From Ditylenchus dipsaci (taxonomy: Eukaryota; Nematoda; Chromadorea; Rhabditida; Anguinidae): a stretch of DNA of 64,000 nt. The DNA is taken from assembly GCA_004194705.1 (NCBI GenBank), contig SADC01000844.1, positions 1-64,000 of the forward strand, read 5' to 3'. The notes beneath the pieces were generated by a model. It had not been told where the DNA came from. It saw only the letters and a list, made by a program, of their open reading frames with translations, and did not search any database. Position 1 is the stretch's first letter. The number at the start of each line of letters is the position of its first letter. Of the stretch, positions 22,000 through 33,832 are shown piece after piece. The position numbers and the translations under genes were made by a program.

Positions 22000-23620
22000 G
22001 TATGTTCCGAAATATGAAGACAAACGCAAAAAGTTGGAGTTTGGGGCAAGATTCGGATACTTTAATGTCCCAACTTACAGTTTTTTTTGTTTTTCAACAG
22101 GAAAGGCGAAATTTACTAAACTATGCATCTTGTGCAGAATTTCACGCTAAACACGATGGTGCAAAAAAATTCGGAAAGAGGGCACATTGGAACAGGTGAA
22201 ACAGCTTCTAAAAAAGGTGATTTTCACCTATTATAAGCAGCTTAGTACTTTCCTCCGTTAAATCGTAAAAAAATTATTTCTATCGAGTATTTGTTCAATT
22301 TTAATTTTCATTTTTTGAAAATTTTGATACCAACGCGTAGCTTTTGATCTCAGATTTTTAAGAAGCTTTAAACTGACTTTCTGAGATATTCAAATGTTGA
22401 AGAAAGGAAATAGGCACAGATTTTTTGAACAAATGTGGTTAATACATATACTTTTTCTGCAACATTTAAATATCTTAGTAAGTCAGTTGATGGCTTGTTA
22501 GAAAGCTGAGATTCAGGGCTACACGCTGGTATAAAGACTTTGAAAATTTTTGAATTTAATTGTTTGAGCTAAAAAGACATTTTTACGAGTCAGCGGGATA
22601 AATGAATAATTTGGCAGAATAAAACAATTTGAGTCTTCCAAACCACATGGAATTTGAGCAAATTATGGATTGTGCTCGCTTAAATTGATGCACTACCTAG
22701 CCGTATAACATCTAAAAATTTATGGCGTGATCAGGATTATCTATTGTGCATAAACTTGTCTTTCAGCGATCTCAATTTCACAGAGAATTTTTCATCATCC
22801 TTGACAAAGACAATTTCAGAAATGCGCAATTGGACACTAAAATGGTCATAACTTTGGTTAGAGATGGGATTCAGCTAAATTATTATATCAAAAAGAAAGA
22901 CCAGCATATAACGGTTATTTTGGTTCTGAATACACCAATAGCTGGTTAGAAAATTTTAACAAATTAGCAAAAGGAATATCTAAGTGTAACCAAAACTTTT
23001 TTTAGATTTGTATTCGCTAGAAAAAACCATTAGTTCTGACAGCGGATTTATGTTCAGCGTGGTCAATTTGCTTAGGAAACTGCTTTAAAAATAAGAAAAT
23101 TAGGCGCTACTGTAATATACTCCCCCCCCCCAAAAAAACCTCCTGTAATATACCCCCCCCCCAATAATTTTTAGGCTTAGGAATTAGGCTTAGCCCTTAG
23201 GCCTTAGGCATTAGGCTCAGGGACAACACGTAATAATTTCACCACTTTTCGAAAAAAACAGTATGGTTTTTGGGGTACCTGAAAAATTATGGGGGGGGGG
23301 TATATGACAGTAGCGTCGAAAATTACTATCAAATTTTGAATTCCACGCAAGACAAAAAAGATAGGATTTTCAAATTTGGATATTTATTGTCTTGAGCGGA
23401 CTTCAAAATTTAAAAGTGATTTTCTAATTTTGAAGACAGTTTCATAAGCAAATCCACCTTGCTAAACACGAATCTGAAACTTTTTTCACTATCCTGTTCA
23501 GCGTAAAATTCTGCACAAGATGCATAGTTTAGTACGTTCCGCCTTTGCCGTGTTAATCTGATTATTATACCTTTCTGTTTACTTTTCAATCCATCCCTAA
23601 TAATCATCGCTATGATTATC
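22000..23620. repeat. Inverted-repeat element with gene-like arms (copy 2)
   Basis: Duplicate of 8640-10230, with a C-tract MITE inside (about 23103-23318). Reading frames at 22002-22199 and 23410-23607 are the two inverted arms. No function assigned. Confidence 0.4.
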
Positions 23621-24010
23621 TATTATCGGATGGTATCGTTAATCGCAAGAACAGTTCAAAACTTTTCATTATGAATTTTTTTTTATTTCTTACAAATGTG
23701 AAAATCAATTCGCAATAGCTCTGATAACGGGTGCTTCAGCAATAATTTTTTCATTGTAAAACTATTCCAGATATATTGTTTTGTAGCCCTTTCCTCCATC
23801 TTTCAAATCGTATATAATTTTTTTTTGGAATATTTCAGAATGGGCATAGTTTGATCAGTATAGTTTTTAATCAGCCTTCTAGTTAGCACGGCATCCTATA
23901 ACAGATCGTCGCTTCTTAAATGTCTAAATATCTCAGGATAGAACTCGTTAGTCTTTTCCGAATTGTCTGCCGATGGTGCAGGATTCCCTTCGCTTAGTTT
24001 CGATCCTCAC

Positions 24011-24272
24011 CTCCACTTTGCCAGTGACGACACTTCTTCAGCTGGTCTATTGGCATCACAAGTGCGTAAGAACTTCTCCAAAAGTGCTATTCTGGTGGTG
24101 AGGAAGAAGTGATCTTCAACTCACCTATCGAAGTTGTGCCTACTCCAGCTTCCTTTCTTGCTGCTACGGTGGTCTGGTCTTGGGTCAAGATGGATGAAAC
24201 AGAATCTCCAGTTTCAAATAATAGTATCCCGTATTCTGTTCTGTTGGCTGGTCCAGTATCTTCCTTGTCCAT
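24011..24272 (-). CDS. Unrecognised protein, first two visible exons
   Basis: ATG at 24272 opens exon 1 (24125-24272, donor ATAG|GTGAGT). A 38-nt intron ends in GAATAG, and exon 2 (24011-24086) ends at donor GGAG|GTGAGG, so the reading phases join cleanly (1, then 2). Exon 1 reads MDKEDTGPANRTEYGILLFE and continues with a polar stretch. Exon 2 reads ALLEKFLRTCDANRPAEEVS, helix-like. Further exons downstream (below 24010) could not be fixed: candidate acceptors run into stops, perhaps because of indels. There is no signal peptide. An acceptor-like ATTTAG just upstream suggests that the ATG may not be the true start. I do not recognise the family. The copy at 10670-10887 is broken. Confidence 0.45.
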
Positions 24273-25046
24273 GTTACTCTGGTGCACTAAATTTTTGTGT
24301 TCTATCTTATTAAAAAGCAATATTTAATTGATGTTTCTTATATCTGTCAGCATACCTCTTTTTCAAATAAAAAACAAGCATTTATATGCTCATGTAAACT
24401 TTCTGATTTTCGCCCCTTCAAACCAGAATGAAGTCTCATCGTATTCTTTTTTCAAAGTGATTTTTCTTCCTTCTGAGTGAGAGTCTGCTTTGAAGTCATT
24501 TTAAAAGTTTTGTCGTTTTAAATTTTGACAAAATTAGGAAAAAAGTTGATATTTTTAAGTTGAAAAAAGTGATAAAACTATCTGAAAAACCTCAGCAGTC
24601 CAAGAATAAAAATGATCGCAATGATCGGTCATTTGACTTTTGATAAAAATGATCGGTCATTTTCACAAAGAGGTTTTAAATAATTCCTGCAAATGTTTGC
24701 GGCATTTAATTTACATGACTATATAAGTTTTGTGAGACATTTAGCAATTTATTGCTCATAGTTTGCCTGCATTAAATTTTTGTTAGCAATCAATTCCTTT
24801 GGTATCCATATTAATAATTACAAAACTTAAAAAGGTAGCTAAATAGTAAATATTTTATGTTTGGTCTCCACTTAGCGAAATACTGCCTTTTGAGTCGGTA
24901 TTCTATAGTTTTGCTATTGTTCAATCATCGAATTTATGCTGATCCTCTGGTGGTTGAGTCAGATTCCAAAGATCAACTCATCTTTGTTCATGCTGTGAGA
25001 AAATCATTACTTTGTTAATAAAAATAACATTTTATTTTAGCACTTG

Positions 25047-25236
25047 CCGTATTTTCTCTAAAAGTTCATCCCTCTATATTGACTCACTCCCCTCTACTTT
25101 GAGCGGTACTTCAATACCGCTTTTTGGATTTCGGATGAGCCCCCGAAAATCTCGAGAACGACCTGAAAATTTTCCGATATTGAAGGGGTTGAAAAAAAAG
25201 AAAGCTCGCCAGGGTGAGCTATTGGAAAAAATACGG
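25047..25236. mobile_element. CCGTATTTTCTCTAA-type MITE, copy 2
   Basis: Duplicate of 11659-11847, with the same inverted ends (CCGTATTTTCTC and AAAAAATACGG). Confidence 0.6.
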
Positions 25237-25511
25237 TCTGAGAGACCAATATAAGTAGGGATTTTGGCCAAATTTTAATAAATATTTTTTTTTAAATAAA
25301 TTTTTTATGTGAAAAAGTGACAGATTTTTTAGCGTACAAAAACTACTCACTTGCTAGGAGATATTTAGACACTATTCTTAAATGAATATAAAATGAGCTT
25401 CCCACTAATTGCATAAATGCCTTTTTTCCTGTAATTTTTTTTGCATCCACTTGAAAAGTCTGATTTGGTCATTTTTCTTTATGAATATCTTAACTAGACT
25501 TCTTTATTCAG

Positions 25512-28387
25512 GGCCGTGCCAAAAGCACCCAAAAACACACTTTCAAGCTGTAGAAAACGGATAGAATAATTAATAACAAAAGTAGTGGAATAACGTACTG
25601 ATTTGTCAGGCTTGGCGCCATGGAGACCGCTCTCCCACAACCACTTGGAAAAATGACGTCAACCAAGAAGATGTCTGGCCTCAAGGCTGGGGTCAACTCT
25701 CAACTGTAGGTCCTGCCACATCTTCAATTTTCCTTTTAAAACCTCTTTAGCTAGGCATAGCACAGCATGTGACTTTAGGCAAGAAACTGCGAAAAAGATA
25801 CATTCAACAACTCCAGGTTTAAACTTGTAAAGGTCCTTTCAGTGCATAAAAATTTTAAGTTTGTCAGTGAAAGCTTCAAACAGCATGAGGTTTGATTTTA
25901 AGTAAAAAGTGGAGAATTTTTCGATTAGTTTCAAGAATGGAGTTTTTTTCCAAGGAACGAGGCGATTCTGAAAAAAACGGTTTTTATTTAAAAAAATGTA
26001 AAAAACAACAAGGGTACCAAGGCAATGTTTTTGGGATGGGTGCGAACACGTATGGTATCCTGTTAAAAATGTGTATTTACAGATTTACATGAGAAGCACC
26101 GATTTCAACCGCACTTTAGCCAGCTCTATGGCCAATCTAATTGGATTTTACGGAGAGACAATTGGGTCTGATTCACAGCATCAATGGCCAGCTAGCTATA
26201 TCCCTGTGCACACTGTGGCTGCGAGCACAGACTATGTGAGTTGTCTAGCCTTTTGTCATATTGCAGCCCAAACATATTTTTACATCTACAAATAAAACAT
26301 TTATGCAGATATGTGTACCTGATAACTATTGCTCTAGACGAGAACAATTGGTGAAACTGTGGACATATACGCCTGAATACAAAAAGCTTATTAAAGAAAA
26401 GGGTGTAAGTTAAAATGTTTGTTTTGACAAAGGAAATTGTGTTCAAAAACTATTATTCATATGTATTTTTAGTGGGTTTTTGACCAACTTACACAGCTAT
26501 GTGGACAGCCAATTGAGTTAAGGAAAATTCATCTCGTGGCCGACACTCTATTTATTGAGGTATTTTGTCTCAGGCCGAAAAAATTGATTATAAACTTACA
26601 AAAATTAGTATTCTATTTCTGAAAAATTGACCGAAATTTGATTGGTCATCATATTTTTTATTAAGCTAATTTTCTACTTTGATCTGTTATTTTGCAGAAA
26701 AGATCAAAACGTTGCGGACAGACTATTTATTTATTTTTATTTGGCTAACCCAGCATTTTTAGAACCTGTGGCAAAAAACTTTGCCTATTCAATACCCTAA
26801 ATGGGCCAATGCTTCACTTTTGATGGAAATTGAGCACATCAAGGTGATGTATGAAGCCTGGATGTCTGGGAGTGAGTACAACAGCTGACTAGTGATTTTA
26901 AATTTACACTGTTACCTAGAAATGAAGTCCTACCAAGGAGTTGACTTTGGTGTGGAAATGGCCAAACTACAAGGAGGTGCTTTCCTCTGGGACATTATCA
27001 ACCGAATGCAGCACAAAGTGGAATGCTTGAAACGGGCTGAAGGTAGACTTAAATTTTGAATACCAATCTTTTAGTGCCTTAAATTAAGATGGAGAAGGTG
27101 CATCAGATGCCTGCAAGTGGATGGATCGACTGAAGTATTACACCTATTCTGTGGTTTGTCTATGACTTTGATGCCTCATAAGATGTAACACGACAGTTTA
27201 GCACGACAGCACTATAGCTGGACTTTTCGCCACTTTTGGTTTCAACAAAACTAACTATGACAAAGACGGTTGGCCTGAATACTCTGCTTGTGTCACTTTG
27301 GAGCTGTGGCAACGACCTGACAAAAGCTTTTACCTCAAGGTCACTGTTCTCGCGTAGAATTTATCTCAGAAGGAACATAGCGAACTGTTCGGTTCAATTT
27401 TAAAATAACATAGTAGATTTACTGAATGAAATTTCCGTATTTTTGGCGAACAGGAAGCAAAAATCTAATCTGGAGACTCGAAAAACACGGCAAACTCGAA
27501 AAAATCGGGCGAAACAACCGAATTTTACCGAAAAATTATGCTAAATGTCTGCGGACGAATTTCACAAATTATGCTAAATGTCCGGTAGCAGTAAAAATAT
27601 AGCGAAGTTGCCTTGGTCGCCTCTGTGCATTTTCGGAAGATATTTTATGTTGTGATACTCCTAAAAATCCGACCCTAACTTAATTGAACAAATAGGTAAA
27701 AAAGTCTCGGACCCACCTGGGGATTGAACCTTTGAACATTTGATTGCAAAAAAATATGGTTTACTAAAATCAGCAGGGGAACCAAGGCAATTTTTGGCTT
27801 GATGTTTCTCGAGTCTTCAGATTGGAATTTCGATGTCATCGATGTTAAGATTAAAATTTCATACAAATCGACTAAGTTCTACAAGAGCTGTCCGAATGCG
27901 GAATCGAATCGTACAGCTCGATAAGTTCTTTGTCAGTTGTTTTCACAAGAAATTATATTCCAGGTGCTTTACTGGATGTCAGGCTCAGATACTGTGGTCA
28001 AAGATATGACTGCAGACATTGTGGGTTGTGGTGAACAGTGTGATCTAGAGATTTTTGTCCAGAGATCAGTGCAATACAAGCCTGAGCCTGACCTTCAAAC
28101 TGTGGGTATTCGGTCTCTTGTTTCGGTCTCTTGTCTCTTGTTGAAGTAAAACAAGTATTATTAAGTACTGCTTGAACACTGATCTAGGACTTCATTCAGC
28201 TTCTTTGAACCAAGAGCTGTGCAGTTGCCAGTCAACCGGAAGGCTCATGGGTCAGTTAATATATTTCCGGACAAAATATGTATTGACGTTTGCAGTGTTA
28301 ATATTGGCTATTGGAGTGACTTTTGCCTACTGCATGTTCATCTACTTATTGGTTCGACAAAGAGCTGCTGTGTTTCATCATAAATAA
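25512..28387 (+). CDS. Histidine acid phosphatase, membrane-anchored
   Basis: Exons: 25512-25549 (tentative), 25610-25705, 25751-25816, 26083-26235, 26309-26404, 26473-26559, 26763-26871, 26920-27042, 27089-27153, 27202-27339, 27964-28101, 28166-28387; all phases agree. About 430 residues from the second exon on, near the usual 400-450. Exon 2 carries the phosphohistidine motif RHGDRSP and WPQGWGQLS. Next come LGKKLRKRY, the substrate-pocket RSTDFNRTL, IPVHTV, LQGGAFLWDIINRM, and the catalytic HDSTIAGL opening the exon at 27202. The last exon encodes a hydrophobic segment (about 20 residues) and a short basic tail, so the protein is probably type I and lumenal or extracellular, hydrolysing phosphomonoesters in lysosomes or at a gut surface. 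The signal-peptide exon was not found. The long intron 27340-27963 holds only repeats. AATAAA overlaps the stop. Confidence 0.88.
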
Positions 28388-28576
28388 ATTTATTTCAAGA
28401 TACTCCTAAGCGATTTTTTTCAAACATGTAGTTGTATTTTGATGAGGAATCTAACTTTTTTGGCCCAACTTAATAAATTATTTTCTAGTGGTTTTATAGT
28501 TGCTGTACAGAAATGGCTCACAGACACTGATGCATTCTATTTTGTACAAAATAGGATGAAGTTGCTCTGTACAATA

Positions 28577-28679
28577 CAGTCAACTCCCTCCATAGTGCAC
28601 ACCCAAGGGACCGGCGCGAGGTGTACACTATGGCGGGGGGTGCACTATGGCGACGGGTTACTATGGAGGGAGTTTACTG
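28577..28679. mobile_element. pogo-like MITE (GTGCACAC subfamily)
   Basis: CAGTCAACTCCCTCCATAG to ATGGAGGGAGTTTACTG, with TA on both sides (28575-28576 and 28680-28681). A short relative of the element at 3351-3536. Confidence 0.7.
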
Positions 28680-28689
28680 TAGTCTCGAT

Positions 28690-28881
28690 CAGTGTTTCCA
28701 AAACTGACACTGCTACCTGGCACTAGCAAAACTTGCCAAACGGGTACCTAAACTGGAACTGCAACAAGGGCCAGTGCCATTGCCAGTTTAAAAACAATAG
28801 TTGGCAAAACTGGCTATTTAAACTGGCAAAACTGGCGGTGGCACTTGTTTTCAGTGCCAGGCACCAGTTTTGGAAACACTG
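28690..28881. mobile_element. hAT-like MITE with CAGTG ends
   Basis: Ends CAGTGTTTCCAAAACTG and its inverse. Flanked by GTCTCGAT (28682-28689) and GTCTCCAT (28882-28889), an 8-bp target duplication with one mismatch. CAGTG termini and 8-bp duplications are hAT hallmarks. The interior is a series of TGGCA/CTGGCAAAACTGG repeats. It inserted right beside the preceding pogo-like element. Confidence 0.7.
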
Positions 28882-29181
28882 GTCTCCATATAGTGATATA
28901 GCAAGGCCAGACCCATATAAATTGTGTCATCACAGCGTGCTTTGAATGTACAATAGCACCTGCGAAATACAATTTGTCCTGTACAGAAATGCTTGAAGAA
29001 TAAACAACAACTGTAGATACTGTTATTATTTGAATGGCTATTTGGGTGCTTTATCAAATCTCAAGTTTCAAGTATCTTATATTTTTCAATAGCACTAAAA
29101 ATAACGCTATTTTTGCAAAAACCCGATTTAAAAAAAAACTCAGTCATTATTATTAGTCAGTAGCATTCATACCTGAGCATA

Positions 29182-32100
29182 ATGATTCAAACCAATGGAC
29201 AGTCAAAGCCAAGGGAGAGACAACCGGCTGAGTGAGTTACTTTTTGAAGTTTCTTCTATTTTTTAAATCTATCTTGTAATTTTAGTCGAGTAGACTTCAT
29301 CTGCAAAGCCAAATATTCCAACACTCTGCCAGATCTACCGTTTGAGCCCAAATTTCTACAATGCCCATTCGTTTCGCTTAACCGGTCAGGATTTAAAATG
29401 TTAAAAATAGATATACAGTCAAACCTCGATAACCCGGCACTTCCAATAAATCAGCACCTTGGTTTAGCTGAATTTGGTTGGCCAGAAAATAAATAAGGTA
29501 AACTGACGTTCCAATAACCCGGCACCTCGATAAGCCGTCGCCTTGAGGACGGTCCTTAGGGGCCGTTGGGACTTGACTGTATTTTTAACTAGAAATCCTT
29601 ACACGTCTTTTGAAATCAATACAGTCAAGTCTCTATGTAACGCGACCTTTCGGGACCGGAAAGAGGTCGCGCTATATCAGGCGTCACGTTATATCAAACG
29701 TAAATTTGACTGAGTTCCATTTGTTGGAATCATTTCAAGGGTCGCATTATGTCGAGACTTGACTATACCAAAATTATTAACCAATTTGAAAAAGTAGGAA
29801 ATTGACTCGTGACTCAGTATGACCTAATTTTTAGTTATAAATCGAGCATTTTATGAAAGGATATTTTCGGAAAAACATTCTCTCTGAATCCGAATCCGTT
29901 AGGATTATTTCAAAATCACTAAAAAGAGTTGAGATGTAGTTGTTTTAAGTGGACCAGCTAAGAAGTTTGCATCACTTACGATATCTCAGCTCCCTCCTAT
30001 TACTTTGACCGGATATTTCGGATTCTGAAAGTATTAGAGTGTCTGTAGTGAAACTTTAGATAAATAACTTAACCCCTCATATAGGTTTGTGAAGTATCGA
30101 CCTACCACTCTAGAGAAGAACTACAAATACGAGCTGTTGACTGAGTCGGATCTGAATGTGAAGATTGACTTGATCGACCCAATGACTTATTTCAATCCCT
30201 ACGACAAAACTCCGGTAAGATATATTTCACACAAATTTAGTCAAAATTTTGTATTGATATATTTAAGATACACCCTAAAGACGAAAAGTTGCTAGAAGAC
30301 GAGTCTTCCACACAGCAAAACACTAAAAGGTCTTTGCAACACAGCCGAATTGTGCCTTGGATGAGGAAGACGGAGTACATCTCGTACGTTTTTAATCACT
30401 TCAAAACATATTCTAAGAAAAAAGAGTTGGTTTGCAAAATTCTTAGGGCAAATCTGGTAGATCACTTAAAGGTGAGGAGCTACTTAGATTTGAAAAAGTA
30501 GTCTCCATGACGCAGTGCGTAATCTTTTTTTGGCCCAAAATGGTGTTGCAGGTTCGATCAGAAGTGGTGGCATGCTATTTACTTTGGATTGTTTGACCAG
30601 TTTTAGTGGTAATTATACTTTTTCGATGCCAGATTCAGAGTCAGCGACCCAAATTACCCATAGAACTGGACAAAAAAGCCAAAAAAAAATAGTATGTAAC
30701 TGCGTGGGATTGAACCTGCAACACCAATTCGGGCCAAAAACTGCGCCATGGAGGCTACTTTTTCAAACCTATACAGCTTCCCGCCCCCTTCGAATGCACC
30801 TTATTGAAGCTTTTAAAATCGTCTAAATGCATTGTTAACTGACTTAACCATGTACACTTTGAAAGATTTATTTGATTTAAATTTCAGAACTGAGTTCAAT
30901 CGATTCGGTGTGGGAGCTGACCGTCAAGAGTCAAAGATTGGCTATTCCATCAAAAAGAAGTTTGGAAATGAACAGCCATTCAAAAACAGACAGTCCCAGA
31001 TCAATGCTATTAGCAAGACCTTTACAGACGTGAGCTTTTGCAATATCTACCACGATATATAATTTAATAACTTTCTTGCTGCAGGTGAAAGTACCAGCTA
31101 AAAAACACTACAGCAAACCTGGTGTTCATGCTGTCGAAGAAATTCCTCTATTGCCTGACTTTGAAGTAAAATTCTAACCTTTTAAAAGGCTTCCAGTTTT
31201 TTATATTTAACTAACTCTTCCCATTTGCAGATGTGGCCGTACGCTTTTGCCTTGGTCATCTTCCAGGGCGATCCATTGCCCTACCAAAAGGCTGATCGCG
31301 AAAGCAAGTTGAGACATGCAGTCATCAAAGGAATGAAAGACTCTGAGAACAATCAGTTTGTGGGTTACTTTGCACCCACAGCCAGTGCTCTGGAGCAAAT
31401 CGCAGAAGATCAAAAAGAAGAACAAAGAAGCAGCTACAAGGAAGACTTCTTGTAAGTATTTCTAAAAGATATCATCACAGGGACAAGGTGCCTGGCTTTG
31501 TTAGATCCGTCCCGTTTCTGTCCCTACCAGGAAGCTTAAACTGTATTGTTAAGTTGAGTTTGTGAAAAAAACCCTTTTCAAATATGTAGAAAATCAATTT
31601 TTTTAAAGAAATTTTTTTTGTCAAGCCTTTTTTCGATGACTTTTTTGTCAGCAAATACGTAAAATGACTAATAGTTTGCCCTCGATTTAACGAAACTCTT
31701 AATTTGAGGAACGTTTTTGACGGTATCCACAGGGTTTGTTAAATCGATGTTTGACTGTACAATTTTAAGATACGAATACGACTTGGCGAGAGAGTATACC
31801 TGGCTAGACAAGAAAAAAGACACCAAAGAGTTGGAAGCTGAAAGTTACTTCTTTACATTCCGCAACAAGGCTGTCTATTTCAACAAACTCGACACTAGGG
31901 TCACCCTTGTCAGGAGGCCTAAAGGCCAGTTAGACAACACAAAGGTAGATATCCACTTACCCCACCCATGATAATGACGATAATAACTAAAAATAAAAGT
32001 TTAGAAATCGATTCTGAGCATTCGTCACAGGCCAGCCATCCCTAAGGAGCAGAAGGCTATGGACACTCGTCTGCATCAGCTGCTATACCCCTACGAAGTG

Positions 32101-32472
32101 CTTGAAGAAGACGAGGAAGAAGAGGAGGTGGAAGAGGAGGAACAGGAAGAGGCTAATCCAGAAGAGGAGGCTGCACAGGCGGAGAAAAAATCTCAAGCAG
32201 TGGAGCCCATGGAAGTAGATGAACATGCAGCAGCAGATAAAGCCTCGACTTCCGGTGAAGAAGAGGACGAGGAGGAGGTCGCAGTCGTCAAGAAGAGGAA
32301 AAAGTCGACAGCTGAAGAGGAGGAGTCTTCGAGTGCTTCTGAAGGTGAAAGTGCAGCTAGCTCTAAGAACAACGACTCTGAGGATGAAGAGGAAGAGAAG
32401 CCAACTAGTCAGCCTAAAAAAGCAGTATCGTCATCAAGTAGCGAAGAGGAGGAAGAGGAAGATGACGAGTAG
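29182..32472 (+). CDS. Paf1: RNA polymerase II-associated factor 1 (PAF1 complex)
   Basis: Nine exons: 29182-29231, 29286-29384, 30085-30214, 30268-30383, 30888-31029, 31085-31165, 31231-31451, 31770-31944, 32005-32472; 1482 nt, 493 aa (human about 530), all phases consistent. I chose the ATG at 29182 rather than 29195 because it splices through the consensus donor GTGAGT in phase. Recognisable Paf1 signatures are [78 protein letters not shown] and YFFTFR. The last exon encodes the typical Glu/Ser/Asp-rich tail (about residues 367-493) with a KKRKK patch. Paf1 is the scaffold of the nuclear PAF1 complex, which travels with RNA polymerase II, promotes elongation and supports histone H2B ubiquitylation and H3K4 methylation. 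Introns 2, 4 and 7 carry transposon insertions; the other introns are 53-65 nt. AATAAA at 32545. Confidence 0.95.
29416..29579. mobile_element. pogo-like MITE in Paf1 intron 2
   Basis: CAGTCAAACCTCGATAACCC to the end GGGACTTGACTG, flanked by TA (29414-29415 and 29580-29581). Subterminal CCCGGCAC blocks are inverted. Confidence 0.7.
29622..29765. mobile_element. Second pogo-like MITE in Paf1 intron 2
   Basis: Begins CAGTCAAGTCTCTATGTAAC after TA and ends CGAGACTTGACTA before TA. The interior is a GCGACC/GGTCGC inverted block. It shares only the first eight terminal bases with its neighbour 42 bp away. Confidence 0.6.
30500..30765. repeat. Inverted pair of tRNA-like sequences in Paf1 intron 4
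   Basis: The plus-strand block 30500-30560 and the reverse complement of about 30695-30765 share AAAAAGTAGYCTCCATGRCG, then GGCCC, then GGTGTTGCAGGTTCRATC. On the minus strand an A-box-like TGGCGCAGTTT and a B-box-like GGTTCAATCCC are at tRNA-like spacing. The anticodon region is degenerate and no clover-leaf can be closed, so I call it tRNA-derived SINE material and not a tRNA gene. Confidence 0.5.
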
Positions 32473-32635
32473 ATGAGTACTTTTGAAACACGTGTTCGTA
32501 TTTGTATTATTTTTGTTGCTTATTTTGGTTTCTTGTTACGTATGAATAAAGTTTTTCATTTCGAGAATATTCTCTCGAAAAATTAAAAATCATTTGAGAA
32601 TAAATTTTTATTAGAAAAATGACTTTTAGAGCACA

Positions 32636-33430
32636 GTCAAACCCGGATAAACATAACTTTAAGGGACCTGAAAAAAGGTTACGTTAATCTGAGGGCGCAT
32701 TACAGGCATTCATTAAGAAATCCGACCAAATTGGAAAAGAAAATTTACCGTATTTTCTTTATTTAATCCCCGAGGAAGTATTTCGATTTCGAGATTTTCG
32801 GGTGCCTAACCGAAATATAAAAAGTGGAATCAACTAGGATCGTGTTGATCATAGTGACCACGCCGTCCTACGCCGTCCTAATTTTTCAATCGCCGTCCTG
32901 CGTTTTAACCATATTTTTCATTATGGACACCTTTTTTTATTTTACAACATATAATCAGTTTTTATTTTTATACTTAATTTTCGGGCAACCGTCCAAGTTT
33001 TCTTTCATTTTTATTTCAAAAAAATGGGGCCGTCCTTATTTAACCGACTTTTTTGAAAATTTTCGTGTAAAATCAGGACGGCCCCATTTTTTTAAAATGA
33101 AAATGAAAGAAAACTTGGACGGTCGCCCGAAAATTAAGTATAAAATAAAACTGATTATATGTTGTGAAATAAAAAAGCTGTCCATAATGAAAAATATGGT
33201 TAAAACGCAGGACGGCGATTGAAAAAATTAGGACGGCGTAGGACGGCGTGGTCACTATGGTGTTGATTAAGAAAACACAAAAAACAGATTTGCAACCATT
33301 TTTCTGCAGGCTGAGATATGGGTCGATATGTAGGGAGTTATTAGAGAGGGGGACTTAATAATTAACTTAATACATCTGAGAATCCGAGGTTTACGTTAAT
33401 GTGAGGTTACGTTAATCCGTGGTTTGACTG
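32636..33430. mobile_element. Three-layer nested MITEs downstream of Paf1
   Basis: The outer layer is pogo-like: ends CAGTCAAACCCGGATAAAC and GTTAATCCGTGGTTTGACTG. Inside it a CCGTATTTTCTTTATTTAATCCCC-type MITE begins at about 32748 and ends degenerately near 33360. Inside that sits the palindrome at 32850-33259, described separately. The order of insertion can be read directly from the interruptions. Confidence 0.6.
32850..33259. mobile_element. Palindromic hAT-like MITE
   Basis: 410 bp, almost perfectly self-complementary, from CATAGTGACCACGCCGTCC to the inverse. Flanked by the exact 8-bp repeat GTGTTGAT (32842-32849 and 33260-33267). The mirror symmetry makes meaningless open frames on both strands (for example 32824-33222). 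The 8-bp duplication and CA...TG ends fit hAT-type transposition. Confidence 0.75.
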
Positions 33431-33709
33431 TGAGGTAACTTTCATAAATTATTTCGGACTGACAGGCTGTTTTTGGGACCCTCCACCCTCCCTGTCCGAA
33501 TATTTCAGAATGGGCTTGACCAGCCCTCCACTACCACCCTTATTAAAATCTGACATTTTTCCGACACAACTTTATAACCCCAAATTTAACACTGTAAATT
33601 TTTTTACGATTTTAGATGCTTAAAAACGGTATGGATAAAGACTGTAGGTGAAAACACCGTCAAGATCCTTAAATGGATCTATGACAATTCATTGTGTAGA
33701 CATTTACAA

Positions 33710-33832
33710 CTTCCTCTACGTGAAACATAGCAATTAGAGAAGAGTTTATCGTACAATTCATCGTACGTACGATAAATTTGAACTGTGAGATGAACTCTTC
33801 TCTAATTTCTATGGTTTACGTAGAGGAAGTTG
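33710..33832. repeat. Short hairpin repeat
   Basis: CAACTTCCTCTACGTGAAAC on the left pairs with GTTTACGTAGAGGAAGTTG on the right; TTAGAGAAGAGTTTATCGTAC lies between, also inverted, with CGTACGTACG at the loop. Origin unknown. Confidence 0.5.

Larger units (their letters stand above)
13866..25779. repeat. Segmental duplication, copy 2
   Basis: Begins GCATTTACTAGAATCGAG as at base 1 and stays collinear with copy 1 to 25779. The one large difference is about 560 bp missing at 21343/21344, which removes the promoter between the third and fourth family genes. The remaining differences are single substitutions and one-base indels in long runs. The right boundary continues into the intact acid phosphatase gene, so copy 2 is the original context on that side. 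Confidence 0.95.

Noticed and set aside
25610..25705. Apparent loss of the acid phosphatase catalytic motif (RLGAMET)
   Set aside because: That is the wrong frame. In the frame that joins the neighbouring exons the sequence reads RHGDRSP, so the active site is intact.
29195..29231. Paf1 start at the second ATG (29195)
   Set aside because: It would need a weak donor (GTTACT) to stay in phase; the ATG at 29182 uses the consensus GTGAGT and gives a continuous frame.
30500..30765. Functional tRNA genes
   Set aside because: A and B boxes are recognisable, but acceptor and anticodon stems cannot be paired; more likely SINE-derived.
32219..32476. Arg/Lys-rich frame inside the last Paf1 exon
   Set aside because: It is the shifted reading of the GAA/GAG-rich acidic tail; the Paf1 frame is supported by eight upstream exons.
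32824..33255. 132-aa and 60-aa frames on both strands
   Set aside because: They are products of a palindromic MITE and mirror each other.
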